NCBI GenBank assembly: GCA_001683735.1
Contig: LUGG01000005.1
Coordinates: forward strand, 930,001 to 994,000
Direction: 5' to 3'
Source of the DNA: Grifola frondosa
Lineage: Eukaryota; Basidiomycota; Agaricomycetes; Polyporales; Grifolaceae
Length of the DNA stretch: 64,000 nucleotides
The position numbers were made by a program, and so were the translations under genes. Of the stretch, positions 39,701-50,300 are shown piece after piece; position 1 is the stretch's first letter; each line of letters opens with the position of its first letter. The notes beneath the pieces are model-generated. The model worked only from the letters and a program-made list of their open reading frames with translations, was not told the DNA's origin and did no database searches.

Positions 39701-40005
39701 TTGCCTTCCATCGCATCCTTGAGATCAACCAGAAACGAGAGACAACGACTTGCTAGACGATAACAGTCGCTTCGGTTGCTCTGCATGCTCTGAGTTCAAA
39801 TACATTAGGATCCTCGGCAACGTACTTATGAGTACGGTGTTCATACCTGGATGGTCTCAAAGACCATGAGCAATATGGATGCCGCTGCTTTGGCTGGTGT
39901 GAATTGCAGAAGGTCGGCAATCTCTTTTATGACTGCTCTCGTAGCAATAACTGTGTTGAGGGCATCTTCACCGGAGACCTTCGAACGGATGTAACGCAGG
40001 GGCAT
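36729..40005 (-). CDS. MLKL-like helical-bundle plus pseudokinase protein, copy 2
   Basis: The start is ATG at 40005 (MPLRYIRSKVSGEDALNTVI), matching copy 1 almost residue for residue over the first 13 positions. The helical bundle has AVIKEIADLLQFTPAKAAAS, SNRSDCYRLARRCLSLLVD and RRLLRKRSIEDKLAEYNAAL. It is followed by NHNQSEF-type sequence, the N-lobe segment GQKLLMKRYEGERDQA (38850-38800) and LPQMVGYSNDETPIPFILLA (38630-38570). The C-terminal module includes VGDLGYVPRGCEFAEFTVLC, WRFLLDHGKDLAMVHGVEPQ, YLFTAMDKEHEPLWSEQPLY and the ending FLNYVQLHAEDFTD. No HRD or DFG motif is visible, so catalysis is doubtful. Frames join cleanly across introns and the gene looks intact. The paralogous pair is 11.7 kb apart in the same orientation, with unrelated genes between. 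Function inferred only from the resemblance to MLKL. Confidence 0.65.
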
Positions 40006-40716
40006 AAGGAGTGTCGAGATGAAGTGTGGTTGGATACATTAGAAACAGTGACCAAGGCTGTATCCAAGATCGTTTCTCAGCATCAATCTGTCTGTCAAGT
40101 CCTCCAATTGACCATGTGGTTGGCGTGACGGTGGTGGATTGTTGCGATCATGTTAATACAATTCCTTCCACACTTGGAAGCGCCGGCTGCCGCCGGCTGA
40201 ACCCTTGCTTGGGATACTTATCCGGTAGTTTCGTGAAAGACATACATTTGAAATAGAAAACACATCGATAACATGGATGCTGGGCACAAGGGCAGACAAT
40301 TGACATCGAGTCTCCACCGACGGGAAATTTGAGCTCATTTAACTTGTAACGGTACCCGGCGCGCTCTCAGCCCGAAGCTCCGGTCGAGGATCAATCCCTC
40401 TGCTATAAATGAAAAGTTGTCCTTAGTGTTTCCTAGCCAATGAAGCTTGCCCGTTCGTCAACCCGTTCTCACAAATTATGCCCTGGCGAGAATCCTTGTC
40501 AAGCAAGGGCAAGGCCGAAGCTATTTCATTCTCCAGCTCTAGTTGAGACGCATACTAAATTTGAGGTAACTCGACAGGTATGTATGTTCAAACGTGACGT
40601 TCAAATCCGATGAAATTATGCTGCTAAATAACACCCATTTCACATCATACTAGCTGACAGTTACAAATCCCTAGCGATATCAACTTCGGATAATCCTCTG
40701 ACATGACAGTGTAAGG
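40006..40716. other. Intergenic region between MLKL-like copy 2 and the DUF3638 3' end
   Basis: 711 bp, probably the promoter of MLKL-like copy 2 and the 3' UTR of the disrupted DUF3638 gene. A frame at 40026-40256 is open but unrecognised. No other signal. Confidence 0.4.
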
Positions 40717-41789
40717 CTATCGATGAATGTACCTATTCGTATAGGGAATGGACTCACAATCAACATCCATTGATTCGGCCGTATCGTACACGTTGTCGAA
40801 ATCGTCATATGTCAATAGCCGTGCTCGAAGAATCTTTCCTAGGTGAGTGGACGAATACCCCATCCCTTTTCGTCGAAGTCCGAGTAGTGCCTTCAAGAAC
40901 GGTAGAGGGGTTGTATCGAATGGCGACTTGATTTGAGCAGGTCGATGCTTCGGAAGAATAAACCCGTCGCTCTGAATTTGTACGAGATCCCGAGGAGTGT
41001 CATTCGTGTAAATTCCAAGGAATCTGGCAGTCTGGAGATACGTCTCATAATCTGGCAGATAGAGTTGTCCTCCAAAAATATTCAATTGCATCCTCAGTGG
41101 CGGCGGCGGTGTCCAGAAGGCTAGCGACGAAGGGATACAGTACAATGTCAGATCGTCGCATGGTTTCATTGCTTGTGTGACTCGCGGGGTGTAAACATGT
41201 AACCGGACCTTCGTACTGCATCGGAATGGACGGCAGGAGTTCGTTTACCTCATACGGGCTGAGGATCACAAGAGTCGTCTCGCCCACAACACTTGACAGC
41301 ATCCAAGTGACTGGTCGCAGATAGTCGTCGTTGTGGTTCTCTTGTCGCTCGATCGTAGTCGAAAATCCATGCTTGCAAGCAACCTCGGAGACCACACACC
41401 GCTATGCTGAACAGCGGCAGATGCACTCAACTTCGAGAATGCCGGAACGGTTGCGGTAGAGTGTAGAGGAAGAGTCCCAGTCGAATGAATGCTTTGATGT
41501 CGCCGTGAACGCAATGGGTCGCTGCTTTTGCTTTGGGAGGCCTCTCGACTTGTTGTTCACGTTCTATCTCATGATCAACTTCTCTCTCCTGCTCCTCGTC
41601 CATCCGAGACTCCGACAACGACATGATGCCTAGCTCCATACATCGTTCCTTGAGTTTGTCCACCTCGAAGGCGGGATGTTCGCATGAAGGATTCAGGCCG
41701 TACATTTCTTCCAAGCGCTTTGCCTCCTGCTGAAGCCACGACGATGCAAGTCCGGCTGAAGATAGGTTGCCATCATCAGCAAAACTCGA
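40717..41789 (-). pseudogene. DUF3638-family gene, severed 3' (C-terminal) part
   Basis: C-terminal end of the very large fungal DUF3638/DUF3645-family protein, often loosely annotated as ubiquitinyl hydrolase; the biochemical role is unknown. Recognisable pieces in order (minus strand): LEEMYGLNPSCEHPAFEVDK (about 41710), VDHEIEREQQVERPPKAKAA, DYLRPVTWMLSSVVGETTLV and ILSPYEVNELLPS (41330-41250), MQLNIFGGQLYLPDYETYLQ (41090-41030), PLPFLKALLGLRRKGMGYSS. At least three frame changes not explained by introns occur near 41490, 41352 and 41235, so this part has decayed or contains sequence errors. Directly upstream of the insertion edge the frame reads SFADDGNLSSAGLASSWLQQ, which continues the frame left at 61219. 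Confidence 0.75.
41786..41789. repeat. Target-site duplication TCGA, left copy
   Basis: TCGA here is repeated at 61219-61222 on the other side of the element. Taking out one copy plus the element leaves the host codons AAG TCG AGT TTT in frame on the minus strand. The length of 4 bp is the shortest reading; the bases outside it differ. Confidence 0.65.
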
Positions 41790-41791
41790 GT

Positions 41792-41840
41792 GCGTCTGAG
41801 TTCGTCTGAGTTCGTCTGAATTCGTCTGAATGTGTCTGGA
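41792..41840. repeat. Terminal 10-bp tandem repeat at the left transposon end
   Basis: About four copies of the decamer TTCGTCTGAR begin within two bases of the inferred left end. Further TCTGA or TCAGA units are scattered up to about 42170. Such arrays near CACTA-type ends are usually transposase binding sites. Confidence 0.6.
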
Positions 41841-42439
41841 GTGTCTTAATTAAGACGGAAAAGATGTCTCAGATAAATCAGAGGGGTTCAGACGTTTAAG
41901 ATAACCCAGAACAAGGTACTGTATTATTACATATCTACAGTTCAGACAAGTCCAGAAGCATTACAGAGGGTACAGAGCAACCAGCTAATCCAGACCAGAA
42001 TTTCAGCACTCATTCCATAAGAATTTTAAGACACTCCAGACTGTCCAAACCAATAAGAACATCTTAATTCTGTATGGATCTTCTTGTCACTCTGGGCACT
42101 CTGATCCGAGACTAATCAGAACTCACAGATCACAAAGAAATTCCATACAACTCAGACAGTGTGCCAGAGGTGGACACATGCCGCGTTGATGACGGTGAAG
42201 CGCGAGTCACAACCATAGGACTACACGGCCTCCTGCAGGTGCGCATAGGCTGCTGCGGGCGAGATAGCGGGTGAGATAGCGGGCAAGATAGTGGGAGAGA
42301 TAGCGGGGGAGTGGGCAAGAGCTGGGCGGGGCGCACGAAGGTATCAGCGGGCGTGGGCGGGTACTGCCGTGTCCGCTACCTCTGGATCGTGCCTTAAACC
42401 CGCAGTGAGCAACATCCTAGACGCACGAGGCCTTCAACA
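41841..42439. other. Left subterminal region of the transposon, with a 12-bp minisatellite
   Basis: No gene. TCTGA/TCAGA-like words are frequent up to 42160. At 42261-42310 the 12-mer GAGATAGCGGGY occurs four times with small changes. The minus-strand open frame across it is a repeat artefact. Confidence 0.5.
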
Positions 42440-42790
42440 ACACTCACATCTTAGCAATGGTGCTTCCCACATCTATCTCCATCGGATAAATGCCCACATC
42501 GAGAACCTTTTGTCTATCTGCACACCCTTCGGGAGTGCCTCCGCTGCCAAGATGCAGCTCACCGTCTGCCTAAACTGCCGCATATAATTTGCCGTCTGGA
42601 ACCCGATCAAGTCTGCGCTGAGCACGCCGCGCAGCAGGTCCTCGCACATGCTCAGCGGCGGAAGATCTCCGACGACGGGAACACAACATGCATGAATAAC
42701 CGATCGATAGAAGTAGATCATCGAGCTTCTCGTCCACACCGGAACCCATGAAATCCACAAGACACACATCTTGGTTCTACAGACGGTTAA
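42440..42790 (-). pseudogene. Captured fragment of trehalose-6-phosphate synthase (TPS1-like)
   Basis: The minus strand reads MCEDLLRGVLSADLIGFQTA followed by NYMRQFRQTVSCILAAEALP and KGVQIDK, the well-conserved glycosyltransferase-20 core of trehalose-6-phosphate synthase. One base is missing after this, and the family continues in the next frame (VLDVGIYPMEIDVGSTIAKM), ending at a GTGAGTG splice-donor-like sequence near 42447. The upstream part does not match. Only about 90 residues of a roughly 500-residue enzyme are present, so it is a non-functional piece. The remnant splice donor suggests capture from genomic DNA rather than cDNA. Confidence 0.68.
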
Positions 42791-43309
42791 GTACGTGTCA
42801 CACAAACGAATCAGAAACATACCACAGGTTGGCCAAATGCATTGGGCACTGGCGGAACAGGAGGGGGGTGAAGATGGCAGCGCATGGGGAAATTCGTGAA
42901 CTACCATTGTCGGAACTGTGGAAGATGGAGCCCGAATGAGAATGCTGCGATCTGGCATACGAATAGCTCTTAGATTTCGATCTCCGAGTCTTAGAGTCAT
43001 TTGAAGTGGGCGTACGATGGAAATGTGGAGGCTAGCGTTCATTGTAGTGTACCGATGAGGCATCGGAGGCACCTGTGCAACTGCGGATGTCGATCGATTG
43101 AAGGGGTTTTTGAGAGCAGGGCACGCTTGATGATTGGCATGGGCGGAGGAATATTACCATTCGACTTGGTGCGCTTGAACGCATTGCGAAGAGAGGCAAT
43201 GAAGTCTTCTTTGTGAAGGGAGAGCTGCTCGTGGTAGCGACAGAGGACTGCGTGGAGTGCACATGGGGGTTTGGACTTGCGACCTGAAAACGTTCCGAAT
43301 GGCATACTA

Positions 43310-43990
43310 GTCCAGCGGTACCGTTGACACTGCCGTTCACCATCAACATAATGCCGTCGGGAAGTGCAACGAACTGGCCCATGGTGCGGCCCTGGATCAT
43401 GTCGTCGTCCTCAATGTAGGCGGCGGCAGAGCCGTCAGTAGGTTCGGTCGTGAGAGTGTGACACTTATTGGATGCGCGGTAGTTCCAAGTATCCTCGAAC
43501 GGTCACGTAGTTGCCCTAGTGGTAGTCGTCCATGTCCGAACCGCCGCAGAAGATGACGGTGGGCGTGCAGTCATTCTCAGGCGTGATGGGAAGCATCGCT
43601 ACACCTCTAGAAGCAGGGTATACGCGGATGATCCTTCCGGGCATGTCGGGGAGGTCGGTCTCTGTGCTGGTTAGAGGATCCCAGAGGACTGAGCGAAAAT
43701 TAGCGGAGCGAAAAAATTGAAACGTAGGGTCGACGTTGGGGTAGTTTCGGTTGATATAACCACAGTTCACGAAACCACCGATGATCGCAACGGATCCGTC
43801 ACCGAGCGGCTCAGCAGCGGAGTACCACCGCTGCCTCTGCATGGAGAGAAGGGAGGCGTTGTTGAACCAATTGCACTTGGGGGACGAGAAGTCCTGGTCC
43901 GAGGTACAAGGGGTGAGCGTACCATCGTAGTCCTGGTTGGCAGCATTCCTATCTCGCAGGTCACGCCTTCGATCCAGAGGCGAAAACTCC
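43310..43990 (-). pseudogene. Captured fragment of a glyoxal oxidase (copper radical oxidase)
   Basis: The minus strand carries characteristic glyoxal oxidase stretches: CTSDQDFSSPKCNWFNNASL, LSMQRQRWYSAAEPLGDGSV, AIIGGFVNCGYINRNYPNVD, DLPDMPGRIIRVYPASRGVA, VIFCGGSDMDDYH, then NKCHTLTTEPTDGSAAAYIE and GRTMGQFVALPDGIMLMVNG. These secreted enzymes make H2O2 for lignin peroxidases. Where relatives have tryptophan in (D)WGNY, this copy has TAG (about 43515), and the segments before and after are in different frames. Near 43300 the similarity stops and unrelated sequence follows. It is a dead internal fragment; part of the middle domain (about 43700) is deleted compared with the family. Confidence 0.72.
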
Positions 43991-44916
43991 CTGTCCGCCG
44001 CTGCCGCCAGGTACAGGCTACGTATGCGCACTGCGACTCCCCCCGTTCGACAACCCTGTCATTGTCCATGTCCAATTCAGTCGGGAGTCGAACCCGACAC
44101 GCGCCATCCACGCTGATTCCGTGTGGCTGCTCGAGCTCTCGATCGGATGGATGTCTGCGTCGTGCTTCATATGCTTCTTTCTGTCCGCCGTGCGGGTCTG
44201 TCTCCAGCAAGCCTTATCCACGTCACAGACTTGGTTTGCTTGGGAGCAGTGGGGCCCATCGGGCTCTCGCACGCTCACGATTCCGTACCAGCCTTGGTAT
44301 AAGGCACACTCGGGATGCGGGGCACGATGTGCCTGTTCTTGTGCTGGGACTCGGGGGACTACGAACGATTCGATATCTGGAAGCGTTCTTCGTTCGACAT
44401 GTTGTCTGGAGTGAATAACTGGTGCTTGCGTTAAAGGGATTCACAAGCTTCGGGAAGCTTGAGACACCAAGGCTAAGGGAGGCCTGGTGCACGGCGGTAG
44501 AGACGGGAGGTGGCGTGGATGAGGACGATGACCCGGCTCATGGGTAAAGTTCTGGTCAGCATGCTCGAGGCCGAATGCATCCAACGAAGAGAATCCAATT
44601 TCTCGTTGCGGATGGCGGAATTCGGGGTCATATCTAAACGAGACAATGTGTTAAGCAGATTACAAAAATAAATTCTGAATACTTACCTCAATTTGTGCAG
44701 CTTGTCGTTCATGCTGAGTTCGACCTCTTCCGCTCATTCTCCTCCGGAATCTCCATCCAAACGGCGGTCCCGCTCCATGTCTTCCTGGATACACTCGAGA
44801 CCTGGTATACCGATATTCTCATCCTCTGTCTATGATGTGCTGGCAGCGGCGAGCACTGACTTGTCCTCAGCAGCCTTCCCTTTGGTAGTTGCAGATCTAA
44901 TACGTGTACATGTTAG
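43991..44916. other. Transposon interior, unassigned
   Basis: Between the glyoxal oxidase and polymerase gamma fragments. Open frames on both strands overlap without a recognisable domain. It may hold further decayed captured sequence. Confidence 0.35.
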
Positions 44917-45411
44917 TCAGTGCTGGCAATTAAATGCTCTTGACAATCCGCACCATGTCTTTCTGGTCATGTCCGACGACCAGTGAGCTTCGGTCTTTGA
45001 TCGAAGTGAATATGCGCTGGTGATCTGGCGGCGGGATGCCAATATCGACCTTTGAACCCTGCCAGAGGACCGGTCTCGCGCACTGATCCAGTAGCTGCGC
45101 TGCGCATTCATATCGAGCGCGTCCTTTGCTTCGTGACCAGGACTAGCGAGCGTGCCGTCCTGTGCGTACGTCATGAACGTCTTCGCCAAGGGGTTGCCAA
45201 CATTCGCCTTCTCGCCGTCCTTGTGCGGAAGCTTGTAGAAGGTCAACCTGCCATTCATGCTTGCCTCCTTTAACGCATCATCTGCAGTGTCAGTGAAAGT
45301 AAGAGCCGGTACGCGGGTGTCGAACTTAGCATCCTTTGACACATGGAATGTCCATCCATGCTCGCGGGAGTGGAACAGCGGCCAGCCTCGCCAAGATAAA
45401 CGTAGGAGCAA
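44917..45411 (-). pseudogene. Captured fragment of mitochondrial DNA polymerase gamma (MIP1-like)
   Basis: The minus strand reads LLLRLSWRGWPLFHSREHGW then TFHVSKDAKFDTRVPALTF, NGRLTFYKLPHKDGEKANVG, NPLAKTFMTYAQDGTLAS and ALDMNAQRSYWISARDR. These are typical of the family-A mitochondrial replicase just ahead of its polymerase active site. The similarity fades after ISARDR near 45060, before the catalytic motifs, so no activity is possible. Upstream open frames (45270-46009) may include more of the same source gene (for example RGINRLTHNMELALSI near 45900), but I cannot place them with confidence. Confidence 0.7.
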
Positions 45412-46559
45412 AGGTGCAAAGTGGTTGCAAACGGTGGGTTAAAGAGTTCCAGGAGGAGTGTCCTTACTCGTCCGGAGTCATTTATTTGGTGCGGATGACG
45501 ATGCACGGGTGTCGTCGTCGTCCGAATGACCCTCCGGGATGGCACGCCTCGTGCTTCCGATGTCATTTGATGCTCGTCGATAGTCAGAGAAGCAGCCGCA
45601 GATACAGTGGTGGCATCAGCAGGTCCGTCCTTCTTCCCAGCGGCAGCGCTCGCGAAGCTGAATGACGGGCGCACGATCGCGATGGGAAGCTTGGGCTCCT
45701 TACTCGGCGAAGTCAGGTCTGTGCGGTGGAGGATGGCGAGGTAGCGCGACATGGCAACAGCCTCCGCGTTGGTAATTCTACCAGCACATTCAATCACACG
45801 CAGACCAAACGGATGAGAGGGATACGAACCGGAATGCATCGTCGATGATGGAAAGAGCGAGCTCCATGTTGTGTGTCAGTCTGTTGATACCTCTGCAGTA
45901 TTATGTACATTAGCACAACGCGTAATGCAGATCGTTGTGGTCGACGTACATTCCTTCGACGACAGTATCCACTTAGTGTCGTGCCCTCCGCCTCCTTCCG
46001 GTCAAACATGACCCGTATTTGATCTTGAATGCTCGGCTTGTTGCATTCGAGCGGGACACACGACGTGCTCTACAGCGGACGTCTGAGTCCAACATTGCGA
46101 TGGTAAGAAGTAGAGTAAAGGACCATACCGCTTGGTTGCTCGAAAAGATTCGTCAGCTCCTTCCTTCCCTTTGCCCTTATTAGTGCTAGTTTCGCGGACA
46201 CTTTAGAGGTCGGAGACAAAGATGTGGACGCTTGGTGCGATGAGGCTTGAAGTTCAGCGGATGTACATCCTCTCTCTCCTTCTATTTCGCAGCCTTCACT
46301 CTCGTGCGTGAGCCCAGAACTTTGGGTCCGGCTACTAGCCCTGATACGGATGTAGATGGATGGCTCTTCGGGTGAAAAACAGATCGCTGCTACTGGTCGC
46401 TTCTTTCTGGTGGATGTTCAGCATGATGACTGATGTGTTCGAGGAGCTTGTAAGAAGAACGCACGGCTTCATACATGCACCTCTTTTCTTCTTCGCGTCC
46501 TTTCGCTTAAATCCAATCCTTTGGGTTCCTCAAGACCGACATCAACTTTCCCTCCTCGG
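45412..46559. other. Transposon interior, unassigned, possibly more captured sequence
   Basis: Minus-strand open frames at 45270-45839 and 45794-46009 continue past the polymerase gamma fragment with Ser/Ala/Thr-rich sequence, but no domain is recognised. The plus-strand frame at 46360-46578 is unconvincing. Confidence 0.35.
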
Positions 46560-47085
46560 TATCAGGATCCGAACCTAGCTCCGACATGTACTCCCACCTC
46601 GCCATCTCCGGGAGACTCATGAGTATACTCTCAACTCGCGCTCCAGGCACCATCAAACCGAACTTCGTTCCGCAGTCATACGCCAGGTTGAACTCGAGAT
46701 ATCACCCCTTTCGCAGGAGCTGCCAGTGCCGCACATGCTCGTCGCCGGGTGTATGCGCGCGGCGGGCCAAGATCGGGATGTATGAGGGCACGAATGCGTT
46801 GCTCACGTCCTTGATGAATGCAAAAATATCTTCCTGCGTCTTCGGGCGCGCGGCGCCGGGCTCGATCCGCTTGTGCGGCTCGTCAGGGAGATCGTCAAAG
46901 AACACTCCACCGATGCGGCGCGATTCCGAGCGGTGCATAATGAAAAAGTACTCGTCGCACCACTTTTTGAATGTTGGATACACCGCCGCGCCGTGCGGAT
47001 CGCACGCCTCCTTGAGAGTCTTATGGAAGTGTACCGCGTCTTCCTCATACAGGTACGATGGCGTGAGATCGCCTCCATCACCAAA
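46560..47085 (-). pseudogene. Captured fragment of coproporphyrinogen III oxidase (HEM13-like)
   Basis: The minus strand reads FGDGGDLTPSYLYEEDAVHF, KTLKEACDPHGAAVYPTFKK, WCDEYFFIMHRSESRRIGGV, FFDDLPDEPHKR, FAFIKDVSNAFVPSYIP and [20 protein letters not shown] followed by [18 protein letters not shown], ending [12 protein letters not shown] near 46525. This is the C-terminal half of the heme-pathway enzyme. The N-terminal half is absent: upstream of FGDGG (about 47090) the sequence is unrelated. The expected GGG of GGGSDLTP is altered to GDGGDLTP. About 170 residues of a 330-400 residue enzyme are present in one good frame, so the capture may be comparatively recent. Confidence 0.72.
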
Positions 47086-47354
47086 CTGATGTTTTAGGGC
47101 AAATATAAGCAGACAGGGAGGTAGCACAGGCAGAATGCCGGCGAACGGCTCAAGGGTAGCAGGGTATGTCTGGAGCGTCAGCGTCTCAGTGCGGAGCATA
47201 ATGGAAGAGTGAGGATGTTCGTAATGGAGATTCGTGATTGTGTGATGCGAAGAGCTGCGGCCTAGAATGTTCAAGACGGAAATGAACAGAGGAAAACAAG
47301 GATCGCTGAATTGAAGATATGTGGCTTACGGTTTCACATAGGCTGCCCAGCGTT

Positions 47355-50300
47355 TCAAAAAACCGTCTCAAACATGTGGTGATCCGCAAACCTATTGACA
47401 TAGAAATACTTGTACGCATCGAGGGCATGGTGTTCTGTAAGATTGTGGGGGACTTTCTGGGTTCCGTAGACACCAATTAAGTGAGCGGCACGGACAATGG
47501 TGTTGAGATGGAGTACTGAGAGAACGGGAGTGCCACGCTTCGACTCTGGGCGAACGATATACATTCCCGTATCTTCATCCGGCTCCTCGGCTATGCGTTC
47601 GAACCAATGGACGAGAGCGCAAGGATAGACAATACCACGGAATCTGAATGAGAAAAACAGGCGTATCCGCACTACACCAAGAGCATGGATGCCATCAAGG
47701 TCTGGATGATAATTGACGAAGGCACAATCGAAGCGTGGTGCGATACCCCACCACATCGGTGTAACACGAAGATGTTCCCGGTGCATCCCTCCAGTGCCGG
47801 AGGGGTCGCTAGGAGCATAATAAGTTGAAGCAGCAGAGAAGAACACCGATATCTTCTCGTCGAATTCGGGGCAGTCCTGCAGCGAGACCTCAAGTCCCGG
47901 AAGCGCACTGTTCGGATTCAACTGATCGTACAGGAATTGGCGTATCAGCTCCTTCAATCGAGGCTGTTTGATATAGTTGCCGAGAGCCACTGCTGTACGT
48001 GGAAGCTTGGTCTCTGTATGACAAGCGAATGAGTACTTACTATTCATGAAAATGCAGAACTTACGTGCGGTCGCAGCCATAACAACATATGCAAGAACAG
48101 CGGGTCCCGGCACAGCGCCATCATCGTCTTCTGCTTGATCGCGCTTTTGGTGTATCTTGTCGGTGATTGGTATTTCTTCTTCCAGGTCCTCGTCGGGATC
48201 TGACGTGAAGTTTAGTTTGTCACACAATTCAAATAAAAGATCACGTACGTAGCTTCAAATATTCTTCTAGCAAACAAGGCCGTGCGAGCATCCCTCGGTC
48301 TGCGAAATCAATACGAGATGCGGCAAGTTTGGCAAGATGCTGATTCGTCAGCAATATTTGGCCCATCGCTTTATGTTTGTTAGAACGCCTGTATGGATCC
48401 TTGACGGCCTCGATGTGTTTGGATTCTGTTATCGATGAGCATAGACCATTGGGAGCGGCGAATTCCCATATGAGATTACGATAGTGGCAAAGTGAATGCT
48501 GACGAGGAAGATTGAAGCCTTCTGGCCGTACGCCAGTCGTCTGGAAGATGCCCCGATTAGCATAGAAAAGGTCTAAAGCTTCGTCGAGCTGGCGCAGCGT
48601 CTTCGGAGTGTGAATGTTGCGGCGAACCAGATAGCAGAATTCAAGGAAACCCCGAATCGCCCGCACCATTTCTCGTGGTACGTACCCGACAATTGCGGGA
48701 AGATAAACCTAATATCGTGATTATACAGTAAGTCACAGTTATGTCATTAATGGATAACTACCTACCTTCATTAAAGCTTTAGAGTCATCGCCAGTCCACT
48801 GCTTAAAGCCTCTGCCTTCATGGAATCTCCACAAGCCAGAGAAGGGAGGCGCAGCGGCAATGCTATACATTTTCAGTCATTAACTTTATCGCAAAATGAA
48901 TAGACTCACCGGCGATCAATATCTGCCAGAATTACCTCGGCCTGTGCTTTCCCATGTGTTTGCACGAGATACTGCTCGACCCAATCGACTAGGTGATCTT
49001 TGAATGTTCCCTTGATTAACTGATGACAGCTGTGGTCACCATTTTGGTAATACAATATAGCATCAACCTGCTACAACCGTTGTGAGTTAGCTGGTCAGGT
49101 TGTCAAAAATGCCGTAGTACAATACTGGGCAGATTGTATATATATTGTATTACAATAGGAGCATTGTAATACAGCTAGGCTGCATTTTTTTACAATTAGG
49201 GCTGCTTGTAATATTTCTATAGTACAATCTGACCTGATTGTAATACTAGATAATACAATCAGGCCAGGTTGTAATTTTCGATAAAACAATCTGGTCAGAT
49301 TGTAATACTAGATAAACAACCTGGTCAGATTGTAATATTCAGTAGTACAATCTGACCTGGTTGTAATTTTTGATAAAACAATCTGGTCAGATTGTAATAT
49401 TCAATAGTACAATCAGGCCAAATTGTAATACTAGATAAAACAACCTGGTCAAATTGTAATATTCAATAGTACAATCAGGTCAGGTTGTAATACTGGATAA
49501 TACAATCAGGCCAGGTTGTAATTTTCGATAAAAAATCAGGCCAGATTGTAATACTACTGGTAATACAATCTGACCTGATTGTAATACTAGATAAAACAAC
49601 CTGGTCAGATTGTAATATTCAGTAGTACAATCTGACCTGGTTGTAATACTAGATAATACAATCAGGTCAGATTGTAATTTTCGATAAAACAATCTGGTCA
49701 GATTGTAATATTGAATAGTACAATCAGGTCAGGTTGTAATACTAGATAATACAATCAGCCCAGATTGTAATACTACTGGTAATACAATCAGGTCAGGTTG
49801 TAATACTAGATAATACAATCAGCCCAGATTGTAATACTACTGGTAATACAATCTGACCTGATTGTAATTTTCAATAAAACAACCTGGTCAGATTGTAATA
49901 TTCAGTAGTACAATCTGACCTGGTTGTAATACTAGATAATACAATCAGGTCATATTGTAATTTTTGATAATACAATCAGGCCAGATTGTAATTTTCGATA
50001 AAACAACCAGGTCAGATTGTAATACTACTGGTAATACAATCTGGCCTGATTGTAATATTCAGTAGTACAATCAGGTCAGGTTGTAATACTTCATTATTAC
50101 AATCCCACCTGCTTGTATTATCCATATCAGGATAATAGAGCTCGGGGTAAATACAGGATTTGTCACATGTTGCGGAAACATACCACATTTGGTATGTTTT
50201 AAACATAGCCACCATATGTTTTCTCCTCCACTACTCCCTCAATTCTGCACAGATATTCTTCATTTTAGGTTCGTCTGAAAGCGGTCGTCGAGTATAATTA

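Noticed and set aside
40340..40420. Possible tRNA-like T-arm (GAGGATCAATCCCTC)
   Set aside because: No matching D-arm, anticodon arm or acceptor stem could be placed around it.
42261..42336. Pro-rich minus-strand frame (PLSLPLSCPLSHPLSRP) as a structural protein
   Set aside because: It is the translation of a 12-bp minisatellite in transposon DNA.
43032..43305. Sequence after the glyoxal oxidase match (FIASLRNAFKRTKSNGNIPP) as another captured gene
   Set aside because: It is open and protein-like but I cannot name a family, and frames change within 150 bp, so no gene is called.
49190..50110. Regular about 31-bp repeats that superficially look like a CRISPR array
   Set aside because: The genome is eukaryotic, the spacers are recurring variants and not unique, no cas-like genes are present, and the array is mirrored in an inverted arm. 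It belongs to a foldback element.
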